64,000 nt of DNA from positions 2,942,501 through 3,006,500 of the forward strand of contig NZ_CP098774.1 in assembly GCF_028473665.1 (NCBI RefSeq), in the 5' to 3' direction. How positions within the stretch are numbered: position 1 is the stretch's first letter; each line of letters opens with the position of its first letter. Both the position numbers and the translations under genes were made by a program. The notes under the pieces are model-generated. The model searched no databases. It saw only the letters and a list, made by a program, of their open reading frames with translations, and was not told where the DNA came from. The DNA comes from Sphingomonas sp. QA11. Lineage in GTDB: Bacteria; Pseudomonadota; Alphaproteobacteria; Sphingomonadales; Sphingomonadaceae. Of this stretch, positions 18,829 through 27,251 are shown one piece after another.

Positions 18829-19568
18829 GCGAGCGCGTTCAATTCTGCAACGAAATCATAAGTATCACCGCGATACCAGCTATGAGTCATCTCGATCGCG
18901 CGTCCGTCTTCCAGAAAGCCCCGGCGTTCGATGAAAAGTCCGGGCGCACCCACCTCGATGTCGAGCAGTTTCGCCTGATCCTTGTCGAACAATACCGCCC
19001 GCAGGCGCTGCAACGCGCGCACCGGCCGATGGCCGGCAGCGTCCAACGCTTCGTAGAGCGACGCGCCGACCGCCTCCAGCCCAGGCAGGCCGAACCCGGG
19101 GATCGTCGAATATTCGAGCGCCATGGGCTGGTCGTCGGCGTACCGGATGCGGTGAAAGCGTAACACGCGAGAGCCAGGGCTAAGTCCCAGCGTGAGCGAT
19201 TCGTCCGGGTTCACCGAGCTCTCGATCTGGGTGATCCATTCGCTGCGCGCGGTACGGCCCCTCGCGGCCATGTCCTCGGTAAAGGAGGTAAGCTTCGAGA
19301 ACTGTTTTTCGACCCGTCCACCCACGAACGTGCCGGCACCCTGCCGCCGGGTCAGCATGCCATCGGCCACCAACCCGTCTACCGCCTTGCGCACCGTAAT
19401 GCGCGAGATACCGAACTCCTTGGCGATATCGCGCTCGGGCGGCAGCGCCTCTTGCGGGCGCAACGCACCTCCCTCGATTCCGCGCCGCAACGCATCCTGC
19501 ATCTGTTGATAGAGCGGGGCGCGCGCATTGCCGTCGAGCATACCGATCTTGTCGGTCAGGTTGGTCAT
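18825..19568 (-). CDS. nagR: GntR/HutC family regulator of GlcNAc utilisation (NagR/NagQ type)
   Basis: A 247-residue regulator with an N-terminal winged helix (ALPPERDIAKEFGISRITVR) and a C-terminal UTRA effector domain (FSKLTSFTEDMAARGRTARS onward), the HutC subfamily used by NagR, NagQ and DasR. The ATG at 19568 starts just before the DNA-binding domain; longer in-frame versions run into the promoter region. It is the first gene of the catabolic operon and diverges from the TonB receptor. Amino-sugar phosphate is the expected effector. The symbol is assigned by context. Confidence 0.85.
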   Translation of the reverse strand: MTNLTDKIGMLDGNARAPLYQQMQDALRRGIEGGALRPQEALPPERDIAKEFGISRITVRKAVDGLVADGMLTRRQGAGTFVGGRVEKQFSKLTSFTEDMAARGRTARSEWITQIESSVNPDESLTLGLSPGSRVLRFHRIRYADDQPMALEYSTIPGFGLPGLEAVGASLYEALDAAGHRPVRALQRLRAVLFDKDQAKLLDIEVGAPGLFIERRGFLEDGRAIEMTHSWYRGDTYDFVAELNALA

Positions 19569-19780
19569 CCGTGCATCCCTGTTCTCAGCGCCGACCGAAG
19601 CCGGCACGACCTCTATAAGACCAATCAAATACCATTTTCCACAAGAAAATTGCACCAACTCGACTGGACTTGCAAAAAATCCGCTTGACGCTGCGATTGG
19701 TATGACACATGTTTCACAAATTGGTATGTGATTGGTCATCAACTGACAGGCCAACAAAAATAAAAATGGGGAGAACGGCA
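19569..19780. promoter_or_regulatory. Divergent GlcNAc regulatory region with repeated ATTGGTAT-type half sites
   Basis: This 212-bp region separates gntR from the receptor gene and is AT-rich. On the plus strand ATTGGTAT occurs at 19696-19703 and 19720-19727, with ATTGGTC at 19731-19737. On the gntR side the inverted forms GACCAAT (19619-19625) and AATACCA (19628-19634) occur. TGGT...ACCA half sites are typical of NagR/NagQ/DasR-type GntR operators. A TTGACG at 19685 could be a -35 element. The half sites are visible; binding by the adjacent GntR protein is inferred. Confidence 0.55.
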
Positions 19781-22486
19781 ATGACCGCAATACGACTTCT
19801 GGCTGCATCCGTGAGTTCGTTGGCATTGGCCGCCACTGCGCATGCGCAGAGCACCAATGCTCCCAGCAACACAGCGCCGTCGGGTGCGACCCAGACAGCG
19901 CAGAATGATCCGGGCAGCGAGGCTGACATCATCGTCACCGGCATTCGCGGATCGATCCAGGCATCGATCACCGCCAAGCGCGACTCGAGCGTCATTTCCG
20001 ACGTCCTCACCGCCGAAGACATCGGCAAATTCCCCGACAAGAACGTCGCCGAGGCGCTGCAGCGGATTCCCGGCATCGTCATCAATCGCGAGTTCGGCGA
20101 AGGCGAGCGCGTGTCGCTTCGCGGCACCGCGCCGAACCTGACCAAGACGCTGGTCAACGGCCATTCGATCGCCACCGCCGACTGGTTCATTCTCGACCAG
20201 GTCGCCTCGACGCGCAGCTTCAACTATCTGACGCTGCCCGCGGAGATCGTCGGCCAGCTAGAAGTGTACAAGAGCCCGCAGGCGGATGTGGAAGAAGGTG
20301 GCGTCGGCGGGACGATCAACGTCCACACGCGCAATCCTCTCGACCTGAAGCCGCTTACCCTGTCGGCATCGGTACAGGGCGTCTATTCCGACCGGTCGGG
20401 GAAATTCGACCCCCAGATTTCAGGTCTGGTGAGCTGGAAGAACGCCGACGAGACGTTCGGCATCCTCATCGGCGGCATCTACCAGAAGCGGCAGACACGG
20501 CGCGACGGTATCGAGGTCTTCGGCTACGCCCCCTTCGCGGTCAACGGCGGGACGGCGAACGTGCCGACACTCATCGGCTCGACTATCTTCAAGCAGGATC
20601 GTGAACGCTACGGCGGCAATATCGGCGTGCAGTTCCGTCCGTCGGACACGCTGGAGGTCAATGTTACCGGTCTCTATTCCCGTTTCGGCGCGAACAATTT
20701 CAACCAGAACTACATCGCCTGGGCCGAGCGGGCGCTCGGCACCGGGGGAACGATCACCAACGCGACCGTCCAGAACGGCCTCGCGGTCGCCGGCACCGTC
20801 ACATCGACCAACAACGCCGCCGGCGGCGCGCGCGCCATGGTCTTCGACGCGATCGACCGCAAGGCGTTCGCTGAAACCTATTCGGCCGATCTCGACTTGA
20901 TCTACAAACCCACCGAGCAGTTGACCGTCCACCTCAAGGCAGGTTGGACCAAGGCGACCGGCGCAACCTCGAACGAGAACTTCCTCGAGACCGCGTCCAC
21001 CGGCTCGTTCAGCTACGATCTGCGCGGCAAGGCCCCTCAGGTGACTTTCACCTCACCCAATCCGACCTCGCCGGCGAATGCGCTCATCGATTTCGCGCGC
21101 ATCCAGTCAGTGACTAACGACGACAAGGAAAAATACGCCTATCTCGATCTGGAACAGCAGGTCGACTGGGGCCCGATGAGCGCGCTGAAGGTCGGCGTGA
21201 AATATACCGATCACGACCGTTCAGCCCTTCGTCTCGCCACCAATGGCGGCGTGCTGACGCCAGGGCTGGTCTGTGGCGGCGCGCCGTGCACCGCCGCCAG
21301 CTTCGCGAGCGGCCAGGGGACGCCTGACGATTTCCTCGACAATATCGCGGCCCCGGGCACCCTGAAGAACTATTGGACCGTGGATCCGGCCCGCCTCGCC
21401 CAGATCTACGGATCGCAGGCGGCGGCGCTGACCGCGAAGTTCATCGTCCCCGGCAACACCTATTCGATCAACGAAAAGACCTATGGCGGCTATGCCATGG
21501 CCAAGTTCGGCGGCGATGGATGGCGCGGCAACGTCGGCGTCCGGGTGGTCAAGACCGACCAGACATCGACCGGCAGCCTGATCGGCGGCGCGAATCCGCA
21601 GTTCACCAACCCCTTTGGCGGATTCACGCCAATCACGTCCAGCCGTTCCTATACCGACGTGCTGCCAAGCGCGAACCTGTCGATCGATCTCTCGCGCAAG
21701 GTCGTGCTGCGCTTCGCCGCGGGCAAGACGGTCACGCGGCCCGACTTTGTCGATATCACGCCGGGCATCGACCTCAACGGCACCCTGCTGACCGGGCAGG
21801 GCGGCGATCCCAACCTGCAGCCTTACCGCGCCAACCAGTATGACGTGTCGCTCGAATGGTATCCGGATGCCGAAACGATCGTAGCACTGGCTGCGTTCTA
21901 CAAGGATATCCAGTCGTACATCGTCAACCGGACCTCGACGGAAATCCTGCCCGGACAGTTCGTTCCCGGCACCCAGCCTGCTTCCTGCACGCTTGCGCCA
22001 GGCAACAATCCGAACCTGTTCAACTGCCCATACCAGATCAACCGCCGGTCCAACGGCACCGGCGGCCGGAACCAGGGCTTCGAATTCCAGGTTTCGCGGC
22101 CGATCTGGGGCGGATTCGGCGCGATCGCCAACTATACCTACTCGGACGCGAAGGCGAGCAACGGCGACCAGATCCCCGGAAACAGCAAGCATTCGGCGAA
22201 TCTGACCGGTTATTACGAGAATGATCTGCTCAGCGCCCGGGTCTCGTACAGCTATCGGTCGGCCTTCTTCATCGACATCGATCGTGCGGCACCGCTCAAC
22301 CAGGCCGCGCTGTCCTCGCTCGATGCGTCGCTCGGTATCAACGTGACCAAGAATGTCACGCTGACGGCTGATGCGGTGAACCTGACCAACAAGAAGATCG
22401 TGCAATATTCGGGCACGCGCGACCGCGTGCGGGCGATCTACGACAACGGGCGTCAGTTCTACGTTGGCGCGCGCTTCAAGTTCTGA
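19781..22486 (+). CDS. TonB-dependent receptor for N-acetylglucosamine / chitooligosaccharides
   Basis: A 901-residue outer-membrane receptor. The start ATG at 19781 is preceded by GGGGAGAACGGCA; longer in-frame starts lie in the promoter region. The signal peptide runs to about residue 24 (ATAHAQ). A TonB-box-like DIIVTGIRGSIQASITAKRD leads into the plug (LTAEDIGKFPDKNVAEALQR, VSLRGTAPNLTKTLVNGHSI), then the barrel to the final VGARFKF. It heads the arm containing hexosaminidase, PTS phosphotransferase and NagE, so its ligand is most likely chitin oligosaccharide or GlcNAc. It is regulated from the divergent region by the GntR protein. Confidence 0.92.
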   Translation: MTAIRLLAASVSSLALAATAHAQSTNAPSNTAPSGATQTAQNDPGSEADIIVTGIRGSIQASITAKRDSSVISDVLTAEDIGKFPDKNVAEALQRIPGIVINREFGEGERVSLRGTAPNLTKTLVNGHSIATADWFILDQVASTRSFNYLTLPAEIVGQLEVYKSPQADVEEGGVGGTINVHTRNPLDLKPLTLSASVQGVYSDRSGKFDPQISGLVSWKNADETFGILIGGIYQKRQTRRDGIEVFGYAPFAVNGGTANVPTLIGSTIFKQDRERYGGNIGVQFRPSDTLEVNVTGLYSRFGANNFNQNYIAWAERALGTGGTITNATVQNGLAVAGTVTSTNNAAGGARAMVFDAIDRKAFAETYSADLDLIYKPTEQLTVHLKAGWTKATGATSNENFLETASTGSFSYDLRGKAPQVTFTSPNPTSPANALIDFARIQSVTNDDKEKYAYLDLEQQVDWGPMSALKVGVKYTDHDRSALRLATNGGVLTPGLVCGGAPCTAASFASGQGTPDDFLDNIAAPGTLKNYWTVDPARLAQIYGSQAAALTAKFIVPGNTYSINEKTYGGYAMAKFGGDGWRGNVGVRVVKTDQTSTGSLIGGANPQFTNPFGGFTPITSSRSYTDVLPSANLSIDLSRKVVLRFAAGKTVTRPDFVDITPGIDLNGTLLTGQGGDPNLQPYRANQYDVSLEWYPDAETIVALAAFYKDIQSYIVNRTSTEILPGQFVPGTQPASCTLAPGNNPNLFNCPYQINRRSNGTGGRNQGFEFQVSRPIWGGFGAIANYTYSDAKASNGDQIPGNSKHSANLTGYYENDLLSARVSYSYRSAFFIDIDRAAPLNQAALSSLDASLGINVTKNVTLTADAVNLTNKKIVQYSGTRDRVRAIYDNGRQFYVGARFKF

Positions 22487-22495
22487 TCTGAATAG

Positions 22496-22518
22496 GCGGG
22501 CCGGCCATGCCGGCCCGC
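22496..22518 (+). terminator. GC-rich stem-loop behind the receptor gene
   Basis: A perfect 10-bp inverted repeat (GCGGGCCGGC / GCCGGCCCGC) with a CAT loop, ten bases after the receptor stop. There is no T-run, so it may be an mRNA-stabilising or attenuating hairpin rather than a full terminator. An in-frame ATG lies in its loop, one reason for preferring a downstream start for the next gene. Confidence 0.5.
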
Positions 22519-22545
22519 TATCCTAGGTTCGTAAAGGTGCCCGGC

Positions 22546-24801
22546 GTGTCGAGCATTCAGATCTTCCGCAGGGCCCTCCCCTTGTTTGCCGGGGCCCTGT
22601 TCTCTTCCGCCGCGATCGCAGAGCCCGCCGCGCTCCTGCCAGCACCAAAATCGCTGAGCGTTGCGGAAGGCGGCTTCACGCTGACCGCGACGAGCGGGAT
22701 CTCCGTTCCGGCAGGTGACAGCGGCGCACGCAACGCAGCAGAGCGGCTGGCGGAGCTGCTCTCCCGCACCGGCGGCCCCAGGCCCTTGATCGGTGCCGGC
22801 GGTATCGTCCGGTTCGAACGCGTGGCGAATATTCCGGCCGAGGGGTATCGCCTCACCACTTCCGCGACCGGCGCCACGATCAGCGCGAGTGACGATGCCG
22901 GCCTGTTCTACGGCGCGGTGACGCTCTGGCAGCTCGCCCGACCGGAAAGGCACGGCGTCTTCGTCCCTGCCGTCACGATCGCCGACGCCCCCCGTTTCAA
23001 ATGGCGCGGGCTCATGCTCGACAGCGCGCGGCACTTTCAGTCGCCCGCCTTCGTGAAGCACGTGATCGACGCGATGGCCGCGAACAAGCTCAACACGTTG
23101 CACTGGCACCTCGTCGACGATCAGGGCTGGCGTATCGAGATCCCGAAATATCCAAGACTGACGAGTGTCAGCGGCTGGCGCTTACCCGCCACCGCGCCGG
23201 GAGCCCCTGTCCTGCCGCGCACCGGCGGCTTCTACACCGGGGCACAGATCCGCGATATCGTCGCCTATGCAACGAAACGCGGCGTCACCATCGTGCCCGA
23301 GATCGAAATGCCCGGTCATGCGCTGAGCGCCATCCGTGCCTATCCGCGTCTGGGCATGGGCGTCCCGATCCCACCGGGGACGGAGAGCGACTGGGGCGTG
23401 TTCCCATGGCTCTACAATACCGACGAGGCGACCTTCGGCTTCCTTCAGGACGTGCTCGACGAAGTGATCAGCCTGTTTCCGTCGCGCTACATCCATGTCG
23501 GTGGCGACGAGGCAGTGAAGGACCAATGGGCCGCGTCGCCCGTGATCGAGGCGAAGATGAAAGCCCTCGGCATCACGTCCGAGAACAAGCTGCAGAGCTG
23601 GTTCGTCCAGCGCATCGGCCGTTATCTCGCCGCGCATGATCGACGGCTGATCGGCTGGGATGAGATTCTCGATGGCGGCATCACGCCGGATGCGACCGTC
23701 ATGTCGTGGCGCGGCCTAGACGGCGCGGTCGCCGCCGCAAAAGCTGGTCATGACACCGTGCTCAGTCCCGAGCCAGTCCTCTATCTCAATTACCGCCAGG
23801 GCGTCACCGCGGCGGAAGGAACGGGTCGCGGCAAGCTGGTGACCCTCGCCGACGTCTACGGTTTCGATCCCGCCCCACCGTCGATCCCGCCCGAGCAGCA
23901 GCGCCATATCCTCGGCCTACAGGGCAATGTCTGGACCGAGCACATGCGGACCGAATCCGCCGTGGCGGCGGCCATGTTCCCCCGCGCCGCGGCGGTGGCC
24001 GAACTCGGCTGGTCGCCGGCGGGCCCGCGGGACTTCGGCAATTTCGTTCGTCGCCTGGCGCCGCAGATGCAGCGCCTGACGAAACTCGGCATTGAACCGA
24101 GCGAAGCACTGTTCCGTCCGGTGGCAACGCTATCCCCGGTCGGCACCAAGGCACAGGTGACGCTCACCGGCCAATCCGGGCTGCCAATGCGCTACACAAC
24201 CGATGGCACTCTGCCTGGTCCCGCGTCCACGCTCTACGCCGGCCCCCTCGCGCTTCCGATGCCGGCACGCCTGCGCGTCGCGACCATCCTCGACGGCAAT
24301 ACGATGCCGGGCGCCATCGATCTCGCCCTGACTCCCGCTGCCGTCCGCCACCGCGACGATACGCAGCTCAGGCTCTGCTCGGAAGGCATCCCCTTGCGAC
24401 TGACCGACGATGCCCCGGCGGCCGGTCCCCGCGCGGCATTCCTGCTCGACATCGCGAACCCCTGCTGGATCTATGATGCCGCACCGATGGACGGGGTGCG
24501 CTCGATCGCGATCTCGGTCGGGCAGCTTCCCTTCAACTTCCAGATCGGCCGGGACGTGGACAAGATCACATTCCGCCCGCCCGTCACTCCTGCGGGAGAG
24601 GTCGAGGTACGCGACGGATGTGAAGGCCCGCGCCTAGCCACCTTGCCGCTCGCCCCCGCCGTCCACCAACCCGGAGTGACCCGGCTGACCTCGCCGATCG
24701 CCCCCGTCACGGGCACTCATGATCTCTGCATCACCTATACGGCCAGGGGCGTGAACCCGCTCTGGGCGGTCAGCGCAGTGCAACTCGTGACCGCGCCGTG
24801 A
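22546..24801 (+). CDS. GH20 beta-N-acetylhexosaminidase
   Basis: A protein of about 751 residues that releases GlcNAc from chitooligosaccharides in the periplasm. GTG 22546 is preferred: an AAAGG-like site lies upstream and the product begins directly with a signal peptide (IFRRALPLFAGALFSSAAIA). An ATG at 22507 is also in frame but lies in a hairpin. Domains are a GH20b-like N-terminal domain, then the GH20 barrel with HWHLVDDQGWRIEIPKYP and the catalytic D-E pair in IHVGGDEAVKDQW. A C-terminal region follows with a chitobiase-C-like segment (RYTTDGTLPG) and a further beta-rich tail. The stop overlaps the PTS gene (GTGA). Confidence 0.93.
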   Translation: MSSIQIFRRALPLFAGALFSSAAIAEPAALLPAPKSLSVAEGGFTLTATSGISVPAGDSGARNAAERLAELLSRTGGPRPLIGAGGIVRFERVANIPAEGYRLTTSATGATISASDDAGLFYGAVTLWQLARPERHGVFVPAVTIADAPRFKWRGLMLDSARHFQSPAFVKHVIDAMAANKLNTLHWHLVDDQGWRIEIPKYPRLTSVSGWRLPATAPGAPVLPRTGGFYTGAQIRDIVAYATKRGVTIVPEIEMPGHALSAIRAYPRLGMGVPIPPGTESDWGVFPWLYNTDEATFGFLQDVLDEVISLFPSRYIHVGGDEAVKDQWAASPVIEAKMKALGITSENKLQSWFVQRIGRYLAAHDRRLIGWDEILDGGITPDATVMSWRGLDGAVAAAKAGHDTVLSPEPVLYLNYRQGVTAAEGTGRGKLVTLADVYGFDPAPPSIPPEQQRHILGLQGNVWTEHMRTESAVAAAMFPRAAAVAELGWSPAGPRDFGNFVRRLAPQMQRLTKLGIEPSEALFRPVATLSPVGTKAQVTLTGQSGLPMRYTTDGTLPGPASTLYAGPLALPMPARLRVATILDGNTMPGAIDLALTPAAVRHRDDTQLRLCSEGIPLRLTDDAPAAGPRAAFLLDIANPCWIYDAAPMDGVRSIAISVGQLPFNFQIGRDVDKITFRPPVTPAGEVEVRDGCEGPRLATLPLAPAVHQPGVTRLTSPIAPVTGTHDLCITYTARGVNPLWAVSAVQLVTAP

Positions 24802-27251
24802 TCGTTCGGCTTCACGCGCCGATGGCAGGCTGGGCACTCGACCTTGGACAGGTGTCCGACCCGGTCTTCGCCGACCGCATGATGGGGGAAGGTTTCGCCA
24901 TCGACCCGCTCGACGGGGTGATCCGGGCGCCGTGCGACGCCACTGTCATTGCCGTCGCCCCGACCCGTCACTCGGTCACGCTGAAGCTGGCGAACGGGGC
25001 CGACCTGCTCATCCATGTCGGGCTTGAGACGGTCGCACTGGCCGGGGACGGTTTCACCGCCAGGGTGAGCGACGGGGAGCCAGTCGTCCTTGGCCAGGTG
25101 CTGCTGGAGGTCGATCTCGATCCCGTCGCGGCGCGGGCCAAGAGCCTCGTCACCCCTATTACCGTAACCAGCGAAGGATTTGCCGTCACGGTGCACGGGA
25201 CCGATACCCGCGTGCAGGCTGGCGCCCCCCTCGCCGAGGTCGCGCCACTTGCCACCAGTGAGGGCACGACCGATCTTGGCGAGGATACGGCGCGCTGCAC
25301 GATCCGTGTCCCGCTGCCCAGTGGCATCCATGCCCGCCCGGCCGCGCGGATCGTCGCCGCGCTCAAGCCGTTCGCGGCCGAGATGACTCTCTCCGCGCAT
25401 GGCAAGACCGCCAATGCGCGCAGCATCGTCGCCCTGCTTTCCGCCGGGATCCGCCATGGCGATGAGATCGAGATTGCCGGTCGCGGGCCGGATGCCCGCG
25501 CCGCCACCGCTGCGATCGCCGCGCTGATCGAACAGGGCATGGGTGAGGAAGCGCATCAATCTCCCGCGCCCGTCGCGGCGCCAGCCGCCGATGGCCTCAT
25601 CCACGGTGTCCGCGCAGCGCCGGGCCTGGCAATCGGCCGCGTCTTCCAGTTCCGCGCCTCCGACATTGCCGTGACGGAGCAAGGCAATGGCCCGGCCGCC
25701 GAAAGCGCCGCCCTTGCCGCAGCACGCGGGCGGCTGCTGGCCATTGCCGAGGACAGCACAGGACCCGGCGCCGACATCGCGGCGGCCCACCACACCCTGA
25801 TCGACGACCCGGAGCTTCTCTCCGCCGCCCGGCACCTCATCGCCGAAGGCAAGAGCGCTGCTTTTGCCTGGCGCAGCGCGATCCACAGCCATGCAGAAGC
25901 AATCCGCGCGACCGGCGACCGATTGCTGATCGAGCGGATCGCCGATCTGAAGGACATCGAGCGCCAGATGATCGCGCTGCTCGTCGGCGCCGATACGGCC
26001 ATGCCGCTGCCGCCGCCCGGCGCGATCCTGATCACCGACGAGCTGCTTCCCTCTCACTTCGCACCGATTGCCGCGGCGCAAGTCGCAGGGATCTGCACTG
26101 CCTTTGGCGGCCCAACCGCTCATGCCGCGATCCTCGCAGCGTCGGCCGGAATTCCGATGCTGGTCGCAGCGGGCCCTGGCGTGCTCGACCTGCCGGACGG
26201 CGAGGATGTCGTGCTCGACGCGGATCGCGCCGTGCTCGACCCGGCACCCAGGACCGCTGCCCGGGAAGCAGCCGCAGCGCGGCTGATTCATCTGCGCGAT
26301 CGCAACGCCGCCGACGCAAGCGCCGCGCGGCAGGATTGCGTCATGGCCGACGGCACCCGGATCGAGATCTTCGCCAACCTCGCGGCAAGCACGGAAGCGG
26401 CCCCGGCAGTATCGCTGGGCGCCGAAGGCTGCGGCCTGCTGCGCACCGAGTTTCTTTTTCACGACCGCATGTCCGCTCCTGACGAGGACGAACAATGCGC
26501 CGCCTATGCGGCAGTCGCCGCAGGGCTGGCGGGCCGCCCGCTGATCGTCCGCACGCTCGATATCGGCGGCGACAAGCCGGTCGCCTACCTGCCCTTTCCG
26601 CATGAGGAGAATCCAGCGCTCGGCGCGCGGGGCATCCGTTTCTCGCTCTCCAACCCGGGCCTGCTCGACACGCAGTTTCGCGCGATCCTGCGCGGGGTGC
26701 CCGCACCGCAATGCCGCATCATGCTGCCGATGGTGGTCGACGCAGGGGAACTCGCCGCCGCCCGCACGATCCTCGACCAGGCACGAGCCAGCCTTGGGAT
26801 CGAAACGCCGGTGCCGCTCGGCGTGATGATCGAGACGCCGGCGGCGGCCCTTCTCGCCACGAGCCTCGCGCGCGACGCCGATTTCCTGTCGATCGGCAGC
26901 AACGACCTTACTCAATATGCGCTGGCCGCCGATCGCGGCAATCCCGCCGTGGCGGCAATGGTCGACGCACTACACCCGGCAGTACTCCACCTCATTGCCC
27001 GCGCGGCGGAAGGCGCACGCACGCATGCACGCTGGCTCGGAGTGTGCGGCGGAATAGCCTCCGATCCCGCCGCCGCGCTAATCCTGATCGGACTCGGCGT
27101 CACTGAACTCTCGGCGACACCCGCCGCGATCCCCGCTCTGAAGGCTGCCGTCCGGGCACTCGACATGCCGGCCTGCCGCGCCCTTGCCGCGAGGGCGCTG
27201 TCCGCCGCGACCGCCGCCGAGGTGCGCGCGCTGCTCGAAGGAACCGAATGA
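24798..27251 (+). CDS. PTS phosphotransferase fusion EIIA(Glc)-HPr-EI
   Basis: An 817-residue protein carrying all general PTS steps in one chain, starting at GTG 24798, which overlaps the hexosaminidase stop. EIIA covers about 1-150 with phospho-acceptor H73 in LLIHVGLETV. HPr covers about 165-250 with H178 in LPSGIHARPAA. EI covers about 265-810 with H442 in GGPTAHAAIL and C750 in LGVCGGIASDP. It passes phosphate from PEP to the EIIB cysteine of NagE encoded next (ATGA overlap), which lacks its own EIIA. This fusion type is known for GlcNAc and fructose PTS of gamma- and alphaproteobacteria. It makes the operon self-sufficient for transport energy. Confidence 0.93.
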   Translation: MIVRLHAPMAGWALDLGQVSDPVFADRMMGEGFAIDPLDGVIRAPCDATVIAVAPTRHSVTLKLANGADLLIHVGLETVALAGDGFTARVSDGEPVVLGQVLLEVDLDPVAARAKSLVTPITVTSEGFAVTVHGTDTRVQAGAPLAEVAPLATSEGTTDLGEDTARCTIRVPLPSGIHARPAARIVAALKPFAAEMTLSAHGKTANARSIVALLSAGIRHGDEIEIAGRGPDARAATAAIAALIEQGMGEEAHQSPAPVAAPAADGLIHGVRAAPGLAIGRVFQFRASDIAVTEQGNGPAAESAALAAARGRLLAIAEDSTGPGADIAAAHHTLIDDPELLSAARHLIAEGKSAAFAWRSAIHSHAEAIRATGDRLLIERIADLKDIERQMIALLVGADTAMPLPPPGAILITDELLPSHFAPIAAAQVAGICTAFGGPTAHAAILAASAGIPMLVAAGPGVLDLPDGEDVVLDADRAVLDPAPRTAAREAAAARLIHLRDRNAADASAARQDCVMADGTRIEIFANLAASTEAAPAVSLGAEGCGLLRTEFLFHDRMSAPDEDEQCAAYAAVAAGLAGRPLIVRTLDIGGDKPVAYLPFPHEENPALGARGIRFSLSNPGLLDTQFRAILRGVPAPQCRIMLPMVVDAGELAAARTILDQARASLGIETPVPLGVMIETPAAALLATSLARDADFLSIGSNDLTQYALAADRGNPAVAAMVDALHPAVLHLIARAAEGARTHARWLGVCGGIASDPAAALILIGLGVTELSATPAAIPALKAAVRALDMPACRALAARALSAATAAEVRALLEGTE

